From Flavobacterium daemonense (lineage in GTDB: Bacteria > Bacteroidota > Bacteroidia > Flavobacteriales > Flavobacteriaceae): DNA of 64,000 bases. Under the pieces are notes generated by a model that was not told the DNA's origin, made no database searches, and saw nothing but the letters and a program-made list of their open reading frames with translations. The stretch lies in contig NZ_VJYD01000001.1 in the NCBI RefSeq assembly GCF_007341385.1, forward strand, positions 62,001 through 126,000, read 5' to 3'. This document shows positions 34,821 through 43,818 of this stretch, one piece after another; within the stretch, counting starts at the first letter, position 1, and each line of letters opens with the position of its first letter. A program made the position numbers and the translations under genes.

Positions 34821-36389
34821 ATGATTGCAGGAAAAAAAGGAAGCATTTTTACTCTTTTAGGATTGTATATCCTAACGATTCCTTTTTTTAATGGGTTGAA
34901 CGTCACGGCTTATGACAATTCGCAGATCATGGGACATTTTGGAGTTTCAACCACCGATTTTAGTTATGCGATTTATATTCCCATTTTTGTAATGCTAGCA
35001 TTTATGCCTTTAGGATTAAAATTAGGAAAGCAAATCAAAATCAGGACGATGATTTTGTGCGCCAGTTTTTTGTCGATTCTTTTCAACACAGCCTTATTAT
35101 TTGTTTCAACCATCGAATGGTTTGTTTTTTTTAGATCGCTTTTGGCTATCATTTCTGTCATTGGAATATTTGCCTCGATGGTGCCTATTTTATTAAAATA
35201 CAATCCGGTTTTTAATATGGCGCTGCTGTACGGAATTCTTCAATTTATTCAGAAAGGTAGTCAGCATTTGTACCAATATTTAGGAGCACATTTTACGAGC
35301 CTTCACAATTGGACTTTTGGTATTTATTTTTTGAATGTCAACTTCTTGATAGGTATACTTTTGGCTTGGTTTTTTTACAAAGCCGATGTTGCGCCAATGA
35401 AACAAAAGTTTCAGTTTGACTGGAGAGGCTGGATCATCATGATTTTGTTTTTAACGATTATTCTTTTTTTATGTGCCGAAGGACAAACCCGAAATTGGTT
35501 GAGTGATCCAAAAATTGTGTTGGCAATCGGATTTTTATTTATTACTGCCGGAATCTATTTGCTTCACGTTCGTTTTACAGAAGAACCAATCATAAACCCA
35601 GATGTTTATAAACATAAAAATGTCGTTGTCGGCGCTTTTTTGATGTTTTATATCGGAATAATGAACGGAACAGGAAGTGTTATAACCGGTTATATGACCA
35701 ATGTTTTAGGATTTGATCCTTTATTGAACGCATTGACCCATTTGGCAATATTATTTGGTTTGTGTTTGTCAATTCCGCTTTCGACTTATTTGTTGTACAA
35801 ACGTATTTATCTAGCAACCATCTGGATTATTGGGTTTTCCTGTTACGGATTGTATCACATCATTCTCTTCTTTAGATTTTATCCCGGAATAGATTCTTCT
35901 GATTTTTTTGTACCGTTGGTTTTTAAAGGCATCGGAATGGGATTTCTTTTTCCAGTTTCCCTGCTTTACATTTCCGAAGGCGTTCCGCCGCAATTAAGCA
36001 CTTCAAGAATGATGAGCGGTATTATTGCACAGGCAGTTTTTGCTTCAATATTAGGTGGTGCTATTTTAGGAACTTTTATTTCGAATATGAATGTGCAGCA
36101 TAAAACCGGTTTGAGCCAGCAATTATCTGAAATCAATAAAATGGCGAAAAATCAATTAGAAAATTCCAAAAGGAACTTCAAATACATGGGTTTGTCCGAT
36201 GCTGAGGCGCAGAAAAAAGCAGAAAAAAGTCTTTCGAACCAAACCTCGCAAGCTTCCATATTATTAGCTTATAAAGATGTTTATCTCGTCATGTCGGCGA
36301 TTTGTTTTTTGCCCATTTTTATAATTCTGCTCTTTAAACTTTGGCGCAGACCAATAGGAAAAGTAGAAGTAGAGCCAATTCCAATTTAA
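34821..36389 (+). CDS. MFS drug-efflux transporter (DHA2, EmrB-like)
   Basis: 522 residues with an ATG start 3 bp after the fusion protein stop. About 14 membrane helices are predicted by eye, as in the DHA2 family. A soluble, Lys-rich stretch of about 55 residues (GLSQQLSEINKMAKNQLENS onwards) precedes the last helix, as in EmrB homologues. It exports compounds using the proton gradient, through the fusion protein and TolC-like channel. It is the last gene of the pump unit; the ion channel gene starts 30 bp later and could be co-transcribed. Confidence 0.9.
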   Translation: MIAGKKGSIFTLLGLYILTIPFFNGLNVTAYDNSQIMGHFGVSTTDFSYAIYIPIFVMLAFMPLGLKLGKQIKIRTMILCASFLSILFNTALLFVSTIEWFVFFRSLLAIISVIGIFASMVPILLKYNPVFNMALLYGILQFIQKGSQHLYQYLGAHFTSLHNWTFGIYFLNVNFLIGILLAWFFYKADVAPMKQKFQFDWRGWIIMILFLTIILFLCAEGQTRNWLSDPKIVLAIGFLFITAGIYLLHVRFTEEPIINPDVYKHKNVVVGAFLMFYIGIMNGTGSVITGYMTNVLGFDPLLNALTHLAILFGLCLSIPLSTYLLYKRIYLATIWIIGFSCYGLYHIILFFRFYPGIDSSDFFVPLVFKGIGMGFLFPVSLLYISEGVPPQLSTSRMMSGIIAQAVFASILGGAILGTFISNMNVQHKTGLSQQLSEINKMAKNQLENSKRNFKYMGLSDAEAQKKAEKSLSNQTSQASILLAYKDVYLVMSAICFLPIFIILLFKLWRRPIGKVEVEPIPI

Positions 36390-36419
36390 AGTATCAACCC
36401 AAAAATAGCAGCAAAAATT

Positions 36420-37115
36420 ATGATGTCACAAAGAAAAGAAAGGTTTTTATATGGCTTATGGCAAAAGGAAAGCGGGCTCGGCGGTATGCTGGTTTTGCTT
36501 TGCATTATGCATTTTATCGCCATTCCGTTTTTTGGGAGTTATCCGCGTTTTATGGTCGGACTCAATATTTTTTGGATGTTGTTTTTGTTTGCCGGAATTT
36601 TTTCGCTTTCAAAGCATAAAAAACAGGCGTTTATCATCTCCATTATTCCTATTTTGTTTGTCATTATTCAATGCATCGATTATTTCAATCGAAACATCAT
36701 TATTTTATTTGCAGACCTCTTTTTGACGACCGCCGTCATGGTACTTTTAATAATTCTGGTTTTAAGAAAAGTACTAGAGCCAGGGCCTGTTACAACGTAT
36801 CGCATTATAGGTTCGGTTGTAGTTTATATGTTATTGGTGCAGCTTTGGTGTACGCTGTATTTATTTCTTTTTAGGCATATTGAAGGTTCTTTCAACATCG
36901 CCGAATCTCAATTTTCAATCAACAGTGATCAGGCTAGTTTTATGTATTTCAGCTATATCAGTATAACTTCAACCGGTTTTGGAGAAATCGTGCCGTTGCA
37001 TCCGTTGGCACGCTCGCTTGTCCAGCTTGAGGTTCTCGTTGGGGTTTTATATCCCGTAATCTTAATAGGAAGATTGGTTTCTGATGCCAATTTTTCTATC
37101 AAAAAACAAGAATAA
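36420..37115 (+). CDS. Potassium-channel-like membrane protein
   Basis: 231 residues with an ATG start; a second ATG follows at once. Six hydrophobic segments are present. Between the last two lies a pore-loop-like SYISITSTGFGEIVPLHP, resembling the K+ channel filter T-x-G-Y-G-D but with GFGE. An Ion_trans_2-type role as a cation channel is likely. The filter change makes ion selectivity uncertain. It follows the efflux operon by 30 bp and precedes the AI-2E family gene by 31 bp. Confidence 0.75.
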   Translation: MMSQRKERFLYGLWQKESGLGGMLVLLCIMHFIAIPFFGSYPRFMVGLNIFWMLFLFAGIFSLSKHKKQAFIISIIPILFVIIQCIDYFNRNIIILFADLFLTTAVMVLLIILVLRKVLEPGPVTTYRIIGSVVVYMLLVQLWCTLYLFLFRHIEGSFNIAESQFSINSDQASFMYFSYISITSTGFGEIVPLHPLARSLVQLEVLVGVLYPVILIGRLVSDANFSIKKQE

Positions 37116-37146
37116 TTAAACCAATCATATCTAAATCAAAATAAAC

Positions 37147-38241
37147 ATGGAAACTACAAATTCAAATAAACGAAAAGAGCTTTTTGATACTATTTTACAA
37201 TTATTTTTCATTTTCCTGATTGTTGGATTTTGTCTCAAATTACTGTTGCCTTTTTTTATGCCAATTCTTTGGGCAGTAATACTTTCTGTGGTATTTCTTC
37301 CTTTATTTGAGTTTCTGCAGAAAGTCTTAAAGGGACGAAAAACATTAGCGTCCGTGATTATAACTATTGTAATCATAGCAATTATGCTAGTGCCGCTGAT
37401 TTACTTTTTAAAAGCAGCAACAGCTAATTTTCTAGAACTGAAAAGCAGTTTTGATGCCGGAACACTTAAAATAGCCCCTCCGGGACAATCGATAAAAGAG
37501 TGGCCAGTAATAGGCAAGCCTTTATATGAATTTTTGCTCACTATGTCAACCGATTTGGAAATGGGCGTAATCAAATATCAAGATCAGATAAAAGAGTTCT
37601 CGGCAACCATTATGGGAAGCATTTTAAGTTCTGGTGCTGCATTTCTGCAATTTATATTATCGGTAATTATTGCTGGTATTTTATTGGTAACGCCTGGGGC
37701 CAAAGTTTTTGCAATGAAATTTCTTAAAAAAATAGCCGGAAATGAAGCCGATGAAATCATGACTATTTCCGTTTCTACTATTTATCAAGTGGTAAAAGGA
37801 ATATTAGGAGTTGCTGTTATTCAGACAATTATTCAAGCCATCGGATTGTTTTTAGCTGATATTCCATATGCGGGAATTTTGACTTTGATTTGTCTGATAT
37901 TTTCCATTCTGCAAATTGGGCCAATTATTATTAATATCGGTGTTATCGTTTATTTATTTTCCACAGGCGATTCGGGTTATGCCATTGGCTGGACGATATT
38001 TTTCATCATCAGCGGACTTTCAGATAATGTGCTGAAACCACTTTTATTAGGGAAAGGTGCGCTCGTGCCCATGCTGGTCATTTTTCTCGGTGTGATTGGC
38101 GGTTTTATTATGTCTGGATTTATTGGCTTGTTCGTAGGACCAATTGTTTTTTCAATTGGCTATAAATTGTTCATTGCTTGGGTTAATGATCATCAAGAAC
38201 CAGTTGTTGATCCTTTGGAAATTCCAGAACCTTTGGAATAA
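37147..38241 (+). CDS. AI-2E/PerM-family membrane protein
   Basis: 364 residues with an ATG start and about eight membrane helices. The PerM/AI-2E pattern is present: paired front helices with MPILWAVILSVVFLPLFEFLQ, a soluble middle, a central TIIQAIGLFLADIPYAGILTLICLIFSILQIGP, and GWTIFFIISGLSDNVLKPLLLGKGALVP before the last helices. Members have been proposed as AI-2 exporters or ion antiporters; the substrate is not known here. The gene ends with a strong terminator at 38268. Confidence 0.9.
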   Translation: METTNSNKRKELFDTILQLFFIFLIVGFCLKLLLPFFMPILWAVILSVVFLPLFEFLQKVLKGRKTLASVIITIVIIAIMLVPLIYFLKAATANFLELKSSFDAGTLKIAPPGQSIKEWPVIGKPLYEFLLTMSTDLEMGVIKYQDQIKEFSATIMGSILSSGAAFLQFILSVIIAGILLVTPGAKVFAMKFLKKIAGNEADEIMTISVSTIYQVVKGILGVAVIQTIIQAIGLFLADIPYAGILTLICLIFSILQIGPIIINIGVIVYLFSTGDSGYAIGWTIFFIISGLSDNVLKPLLLGKGALVPMLVIFLGVIGGFIMSGFIGLFVGPIVFSIGYKLFIAWVNDHQEPVVDPLEIPEPLE

Positions 38242-38267
38242 GTTTGTTTTGAGTTAATTATAGAATG

Positions 38268-38302
38268 AAAAAATCCCACTTTGTTATGAAGTGGGATTTT
38301 TT
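38268..38302 (+). terminator. Terminator after the AI-2E gene
   Basis: Arms AAAAAATCCCACTT and AAGTGGGATTTTTT (14 bp, perfect) enclose TGTTATG and continue into T. The identical arms occur at 45204-45238, the other end of the effector module. Confidence 0.93.
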
Positions 38303-38395
38303 TTGGTCTAAATTATTTTTGAAAGAATTTTATTATAAATCAAGATATTTTTTACATACATTAGTACTCTGTAGTAATAATCTTATTTTTTTTAA

Positions 38396-39523
38396 ATGTA
38401 TAATGACGCAAATATGAATAATATGAAGATAAAATTTGATTCTAATTTTACTCTAGATTTTGGTGCTGCGAATCAAACAAGAGTTTACGGATTTCTATAT
38501 GAGAATTTTCAAAATGATATTTTAAAAAATCAAGTGTTTTATGAGATTGAAGTAACCTTTAAAGATTTCAATGGTAATTATGTTTTTGAAATAAACAGAA
38601 GAGAAGTTCATATCAATAATAAAATTCCTGCTTCAAAAATAGAACAAATTGCAAACGTTGCGGGTCAAGCCATTTTTCCGATTAGAATAAAACTAAAAAG
38701 AGATGGTCAAATAGATGAAATTCTTAATCAAAATGAAATTGCAAAACGATGGTCAATTGAGCGCAAAAATATCTTCGAATATTATAAAGGATCAAATGCG
38801 GAAACAATAATTTCTAAAATTGACGACTTATTTTTAGATGAGTGTCGCTTAATGCAATCAATTAATCAAAATTGGTTTTTTCATCTTTTTTTCAAACCTC
38901 TTTATGTAAGTTATTCCGAAAAACTTCGCATTAAACATATTTGGAAATCACCAGTCTTTGGGAATCAATTTATTGAATATGGCGCCGTACAGACCGTACA
39001 AGAAAAATATTCTCATGATGATAAAATAAGCATCAACGTTGATGGAATTAGTATTGACGAAAGAACCATTGATGAAATACGATCGGGATATAACTTTTCA
39101 AAATCAAAATTTTCTGAATCAGAAGCAGCGTGCGTCGAGTCTAAATTCAATGTAGATTATAAATTATACACAGAAGATCGAAGTATTTTTTCGGTAAATG
39201 GAACTTTTGATACAAAAATAGATGAAAATACAAATCATAAAATTCAGGTTGAAATTTACCATTTAGCCGAGAGTTCTTCATACAGACCTTGGAGTGACGC
39301 CGGAATGAAAGAAAATGCTAGAATATTTCAAGCATGGCAAGAATCAATAGATGATGATATTATTGATTTTAGAAAACCCAAATGGCAAGTGCCAAATACA
39401 CCAAAGCCAAAAATCCCAAAACCTCCTGGCGAAAGAATTGAGCTTTTTGTAGGCGTAGGGCCTACGGTAAAAACAGATTCTGGTTTTTGGCACTGGATAA
39501 AATCTATTTTCAAAAAAAAATAA
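38396..39523 (+). CDS. Unknown 375-residue protein at the head of the effector module
   Basis: 375 residues with an ATG start. There is no signal peptide or clear membrane helix. Features: a beta-rich first part (FTLDFGAANQTRVYGFLYENF), a mid-section rich in Asp, Ile and Lys, a Pro-rich hinge near the end (NTPKPKIPKPPGER), and a basic tail SGFWHWIKSIFKKK. I do not recognise the family. It starts 93 bp past a terminator and ends 25 bp before the PAAR-like gene, so it is probably co-transcribed with the effector genes. It may be a chaperone, adaptor or second effector; nothing in the sequence decides. Confidence 0.7.
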   Translation: MYNDANMNNMKIKFDSNFTLDFGAANQTRVYGFLYENFQNDILKNQVFYEIEVTFKDFNGNYVFEINRREVHINNKIPASKIEQIANVAGQAIFPIRIKLKRDGQIDEILNQNEIAKRWSIERKNIFEYYKGSNAETIISKIDDLFLDECRLMQSINQNWFFHLFFKPLYVSYSEKLRIKHIWKSPVFGNQFIEYGAVQTVQEKYSHDDKISINVDGISIDERTIDEIRSGYNFSKSKFSESEAACVESKFNVDYKLYTEDRSIFSVNGTFDTKIDENTNHKIQVEIYHLAESSSYRPWSDAGMKENARIFQAWQESIDDDIIDFRKPKWQVPNTPKPKIPKPPGERIELFVGVGPTVKTDSGFWHWIKSIFKKK

Positions 39524-39548
39524 ATAAGTCATATTAAAAAATGGAATC

Positions 39549-40043
39549 ATGAGCGAAAAACATTTTGTAGTTCAAGGAGCGGTTTGTCAGTGTCAATTTA
39601 GTGATGCGCCAGAAACAGATACTTTACTTGTAAAAACACATTCTAAACATTACGCTAACGACGGAGAGGGAAAGGAAAAACTTATTGCTACTGACAAAGA
39701 AATTGGCCAGACAATGAAGAAAAATACTTTTGGAAAATGTAAAAAACAGCCCGCAGGCACTGATTATCTGCCCTGTATGATTAACATAACCAAATGGTCT
39801 GGTGTGTATGATAAAGTGACCTATTCGAACAAAGGGAAAGCGCTACTTGAAGACAGTAAAGCGACTTGTAAAATGGGAACACCAGATTGTATATCAATTA
39901 AAAACCACGGGCAAACAGCCGAATTGACGGAGAAAAATATTAAAAACAGTTCGCCTGAAGTACTGGCTGAAATCATGCCGGGCATCAATTTTAGTGATTT
40001 AGAAGATGAAGCATTACTAATCAATAATACACAAAATGAGTAA
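39549..40043 (+). CDS. DUF4280 PAAR-like protein
   Basis: 164 residues with an ATG start. DUF4280 hallmarks: AVCQCQF near the front, FGKCKKQ, LPCMI, and ATCKMGTPDCISIKNHGQ with paired Cys, followed by a disordered acidic tail. The family is PAAR-like, thought to form the spike tip of contractile injection systems (T6SS of the Bacteroidota subtype or eCIS) and to carry effectors. It overlaps the DUF2235 gene by 8 bp, so the two are translationally coupled and this is the likely carrier of that lipase. Confidence 0.9.
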   Translation: MSEKHFVVQGAVCQCQFSDAPETDTLLVKTHSKHYANDGEGKEKLIATDKEIGQTMKKNTFGKCKKQPAGTDYLPCMINITKWSGVYDKVTYSNKGKALLEDSKATCKMGTPDCISIKNHGQTAELTEKNIKNSSPEVLAEIMPGINFSDLEDEALLINNTQNE

Positions 40044-42804
40044 GAAACTGCATATTGTACCTAAAGAGCCAGTGGCAGTAGGGCAAAAATGGAATGCACA
40101 CACAGGGCATCTAGTACTTTCAAAAGCGGGAACATTTGATGTTTTAATTATAGAAATGGAAGGTTTTTTAGATAATCCGAAACATCCAAAACCGGAACCG
40201 TTTGAAAAGTTAAGCAAGGAAGATTTTCAAAAGTTGAGTTTTATAAAAAAATCAGTTTATGAAAGAGAACTCAAAATTTATGAGGAAAAACAAATGTATT
40301 ATGAACACAGCCTGCAAAAAATTAGGGAAAGTGTCTGCTGGTGCTGGGAAAAAGTTGGCAAAGGCATGGAGGGAAGAAAAATTTCGCATAATAACTCGTT
40401 TTCAAAAGGGCTTCCATTTGATTTACGCAAACAAATAAAATTCCCAAAAATACTTGAGGGAGGTGCTCCAGCCTGGCTTGAAGTTTTTACAGAAAACGAT
40501 CCAGCAACAGGACAATTACCTCACGGGATATTTGTAAGCGCAACAGGAACTCCAAAAGTTATTGCTGCAGAATGGCGTGATTATGCAGGAAAACTTATAA
40601 CTGAGGAAATAGCATTTGGATCAACCGTTTACCTGCATATTTATACGGAGGCGTTGTATGGGCAAAACATAAAAGTCCAGCTTGCAGATGACGGCGTGAT
40701 AACAGATACAAATCTTACGCCCACGCCAAGTGATAAAGATGGAAATCCTGTTCAAAGACTTGATCCTAACGCACTGACTACTTTTAGCCGGTCTGTCAAC
40801 ACTCATCAGTGGAATAAAATTACACAACCGCCAGATGGGACAATAACTAACTCGATGGTTATTGACAAAAGCAAAGAACAACTTTCGGTTACCAGTGTAC
40901 AAAAATGTGTTTTTCCTGTTTTTATAGAACAGGCATGGCAGTTTCAGGCAAAAGGAAATTTTGATAGCGGAAAATCATTAAATATAAAGCCTATAGTATA
41001 TCATGATAAAATAAAAAATCAAAAAATAGATTTAGATGATTGTGTACTCAAAGTTTCTCGAAACGGAATATTAATGCAAGGCGAATTAAAAGGCAATAAT
41101 CCGTTAGTTCTTGGTGAAGCTGATAAAACCGGAGCACCAGAGGAGAAAAAGAAAATCGATTTTACGTTTGGGGTTTTTATTGATGGGACATTAAACAATA
41201 TGTACAACACAATTGCAAGAAGAACTTGGGAAGAAGATCAAATTAAGAAAAAGCATTCTAAACTTTCTTATGAAGAACAGCAAAAACAAATAGAGAATCC
41301 CGAAGAACATTTAAAAGTAGCGGCATCAAGCCAAGATCAAATAGGAAAAGAAAAAGAAAGTAAATATAAATATTCAGACGACAATAGTTTTGAAAACGAC
41401 TTAAGTAATCCTGCCATTATTTTTAAAAATTATTTAGACGATTCTACAAATAAATCACATCCTGTGTTTAAAATTTATACTGAAGGAATGGGAACAAATA
41501 CTTTAAATGATGACGAGAAGAAAGCAGATACTGGAATTTTGCCTCTCGAGAATTATGAACAAGACGATATAATGGAAGGACCCGGATTCGGGCAAGGAAA
41601 AGCGGGAATACTAGATCGTGTAGAAAGGGCTGTAAAACTGATGGCTGATAAAATTATTGAAATTGGCGAAACTGAAGTGGGAACAATAACGGTCGATGTT
41701 TTTGGTTTTAGCCGTGGTGCCGCATCAGCCCGTGCTTTTGTTCATGAAATCACAAGACAATCTTATATGGCGACAGGAACAAATTATAAGGGAGAGAGGT
41801 ACTATAAAGATGCAAACGGTCATGAAGTAAGCAGTAAATACAGTGATAAAAAATTGCCAAGTAACGGTAGATTAGGATACCACTTAACAGAAACAAAGAA
41901 CCCAATAACTTTCGACCGGTTAATCATTCGTTTTGCAGGATTGTACGATACAGTACCACATCATGGTTTCGTGCAATGGAATGATGTTAAAGATTTAGGG
42001 CTTAATTCTATAAGTAAAGCCAAATTTACTGTACACATGGTAGCGGCAGATGAACATCGTGCCAATTTTGACTTAGTAGATATTTCTTGTATTACAGGAA
42101 AAAAAGGAGGAGGAAAAACGGATCGCGGTGTAGAACTTTATTTGCCGGGAGTACACTGCGATGTGGGAGGCAGTTATGTTGAGGGTAGAAGTGAGGTAAA
42201 CGGTAGATTATTGGTCACGCAATCAATGTTTGGTGATGAACTTGAAAAAGAAAAGGAACATCTTATTACCGAAGGATGGTTTAAACCAAAAGAATTAACC
42301 ATTCATTGGGACAATGCCCAGCGCACTATAATAAACGGTGTGGCGCGTGTATTATCGTCTAAGAGAGGATCTATAAGCAACCAGTATAGTTATATTCCGT
42401 TGCATTTGATGGTGAATTTTTGTTTGGATAAAGGTGTTATTATAAAAGAAAAATCGCTTAAAGAAATATATAATTTCAAAAACACCAAATTCTCCAATGC
42501 AGACTTTTTAGAAAAAATTAAAACCCGATTAGAGGATTATGCTTTTCGTGATGGTCAGCCTTTTGTGTATGAAATTGTCCCTATGCGTACTATAATCTAT
42601 AGCACTGATGATCATACAGCCGTTGTTAAAGAAGAAGAAAAACGAAAAAACGAAGAAGACAGCTATAATGCGGTATTAAAAAAATTACGTCATGAATATC
42701 TGCACTGGAACGCCGTTTACGGAGAAGGAGTGGTAAATACTTTAGTACAGCCCAATAAACCCAATTTCGAAGATGGTAAGCGAAAAAGAAATATAAACGG
42801 ATAA
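40036..42804 (+). CDS. DUF2235 (Tle1-like) phospholipase effector
   Basis: 922 residues with an ATG start, 8 bp inside the PAAR-like gene. Residues 1-370 are an N-terminal region of beta-rich segments (GHLVLSKAGTFDVLIIEMEG, PAWLEVFTENDPATG), perhaps for loading on the spike. The DUF2235 lipase domain follows: GVFIDGTLNN (Asp383), nucleophile elbow GFSRG with Ser559, LYDTVPHHG with Asp638, and PGVHCDVGGSY with His707. These match the Ser-Asp-His triad of the T6SS lipase effector family Tle1. It should attack membrane phospholipids of rival bacteria. The two lipoproteins encoded next are the probable immunity proteins. Confidence 0.9.
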   Translation: MSKKLHIVPKEPVAVGQKWNAHTGHLVLSKAGTFDVLIIEMEGFLDNPKHPKPEPFEKLSKEDFQKLSFIKKSVYERELKIYEEKQMYYEHSLQKIRESVCWCWEKVGKGMEGRKISHNNSFSKGLPFDLRKQIKFPKILEGGAPAWLEVFTENDPATGQLPHGIFVSATGTPKVIAAEWRDYAGKLITEEIAFGSTVYLHIYTEALYGQNIKVQLADDGVITDTNLTPTPSDKDGNPVQRLDPNALTTFSRSVNTHQWNKITQPPDGTITNSMVIDKSKEQLSVTSVQKCVFPVFIEQAWQFQAKGNFDSGKSLNIKPIVYHDKIKNQKIDLDDCVLKVSRNGILMQGELKGNNPLVLGEADKTGAPEEKKKIDFTFGVFIDGTLNNMYNTIARRTWEEDQIKKKHSKLSYEEQQKQIENPEEHLKVAASSQDQIGKEKESKYKYSDDNSFENDLSNPAIIFKNYLDDSTNKSHPVFKIYTEGMGTNTLNDDEKKADTGILPLENYEQDDIMEGPGFGQGKAGILDRVERAVKLMADKIIEIGETEVGTITVDVFGFSRGAASARAFVHEITRQSYMATGTNYKGERYYKDANGHEVSSKYSDKKLPSNGRLGYHLTETKNPITFDRLIIRFAGLYDTVPHHGFVQWNDVKDLGLNSISKAKFTVHMVAADEHRANFDLVDISCITGKKGGGKTDRGVELYLPGVHCDVGGSYVEGRSEVNGRLLVTQSMFGDELEKEKEHLITEGWFKPKELTIHWDNAQRTIINGVARVLSSKRGSISNQYSYIPLHLMVNFCLDKGVIIKEKSLKEIYNFKNTKFSNADFLEKIKTRLEDYAFRDGQPFVYEIVPMRTIIYSTDDHTAVVKEEEKRKNEEDSYNAVLKKLRHEYLHWNAVYGEGVVNTLVQPNKPNFEDGKRKRNING

Positions 42805-42807
42805 TGC

Positions 42808-43818
42808 ATGAAGATAATAAATCAATTACTAGGATTAGGGATAGTAGCGTTACTATCCTGCAACAATTCAAATAAAAAAAACATGGAAAACAAAGATAGT
42901 TTTAGCTGGGGGTCTACAATAACGGCACCTCATAAGTACCCTATTGAAATTTATAGAGGGTATTTATCTAATAATAAAGAAATGATTACTGCTTATATTA
43001 ATACAGGAGCGAGTACAGGTGATTGGGGATTTGGCAATAATGCTTATGCAGGTGGGAAAACAATTCCAACAGATTTATCACTGACATGGATAAGTTATGC
43101 TGATAAAAAATTTTATAAAATAGAAGCAGAATTACCACATGATAAAATATTAGCCTTGTTTAAGAAAGGTTATGAGGGTAAAGATAAGTCTCATATCACT
43201 TATAATGATATTACAGTTGGGCTTGCTCCTGGAGGATTTGTGGTAGTATGGCTTACAGGTAAAAATCGCAGTATAGAAATAGCACATTTTCAAGCAGTAG
43301 AAACTTTTGTAAGCGCTAATGAATTTTACAGAAATCCTCATGAACGTACACAGCAAGAGTTTTTTGATGTTTTTTATGATAATGAAGTTCCAAAAGAAAC
43401 TCAAGCATATATCAAAAAAAATGGAGTTCCTGTAAAGCTGTGGAAAGAGTTTAGAACCAAATACAATTACCGTTTTAATATTCATTTTTATAAATCAGAC
43501 AAAGAAAGTGCTGATCGAGAATCAGAATATGTAAATGGCGAGAAAGAAATAATAAGAGTAGAAGATCTTAATGTTTTCCAAAATAAACCTTTACCATCTT
43601 ATTGCAGGTTTTGGTTTAGCCAGTATAATGCAGAAGCAGAGTTTGATGGGGAAGAAGTGTTAAATGCCTTTAAAAAACTTACTGCTGCTCATCCTAATAA
43701 AAACATTGAAATAGAAGCAAAAGTTGCTTTTATGTACAAAACCACAACTTTTACAGTAAGATGCGAGGGAGAAGAAATTCCTTTACTGAAAACGGTTGTT
43801 AGAATGTGGAAGAATTAA
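42808..43818 (+). CDS. DUF2931 lipoprotein, probable immunity protein 1
   Basis: 336 residues with an ATG start 3 bp after the lipase stop. A lipoprotein signal with lipobox ALLSC (Cys near residue 18) predicts a lipid-anchored periplasmic protein. DUF2931 pattern: FSWGSTITAPHKYPIEIYRGYL, LSLTWISYADKKFYKIEAELP and VGLAPGGFVVVWLTG. DUF2931 genes sit after lipase effectors in T6SS loci, so a role in blocking the DUF2235 lipase is likely. It is paralogous to the next gene. Confidence 0.85.
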   Translation: MKIINQLLGLGIVALLSCNNSNKKNMENKDSFSWGSTITAPHKYPIEIYRGYLSNNKEMITAYINTGASTGDWGFGNNAYAGGKTIPTDLSLTWISYADKKFYKIEAELPHDKILALFKKGYEGKDKSHITYNDITVGLAPGGFVVVWLTGKNRSIEIAHFQAVETFVSANEFYRNPHERTQQEFFDVFYDNEVPKETQAYIKKNGVPVKLWKEFRTKYNYRFNIHFYKSDKESADRESEYVNGEKEIIRVEDLNVFQNKPLPSYCRFWFSQYNAEAEFDGEEVLNAFKKLTAAHPNKNIEIEAKVAFMYKTTTFTVRCEGEEIPLLKTVVRMWKN

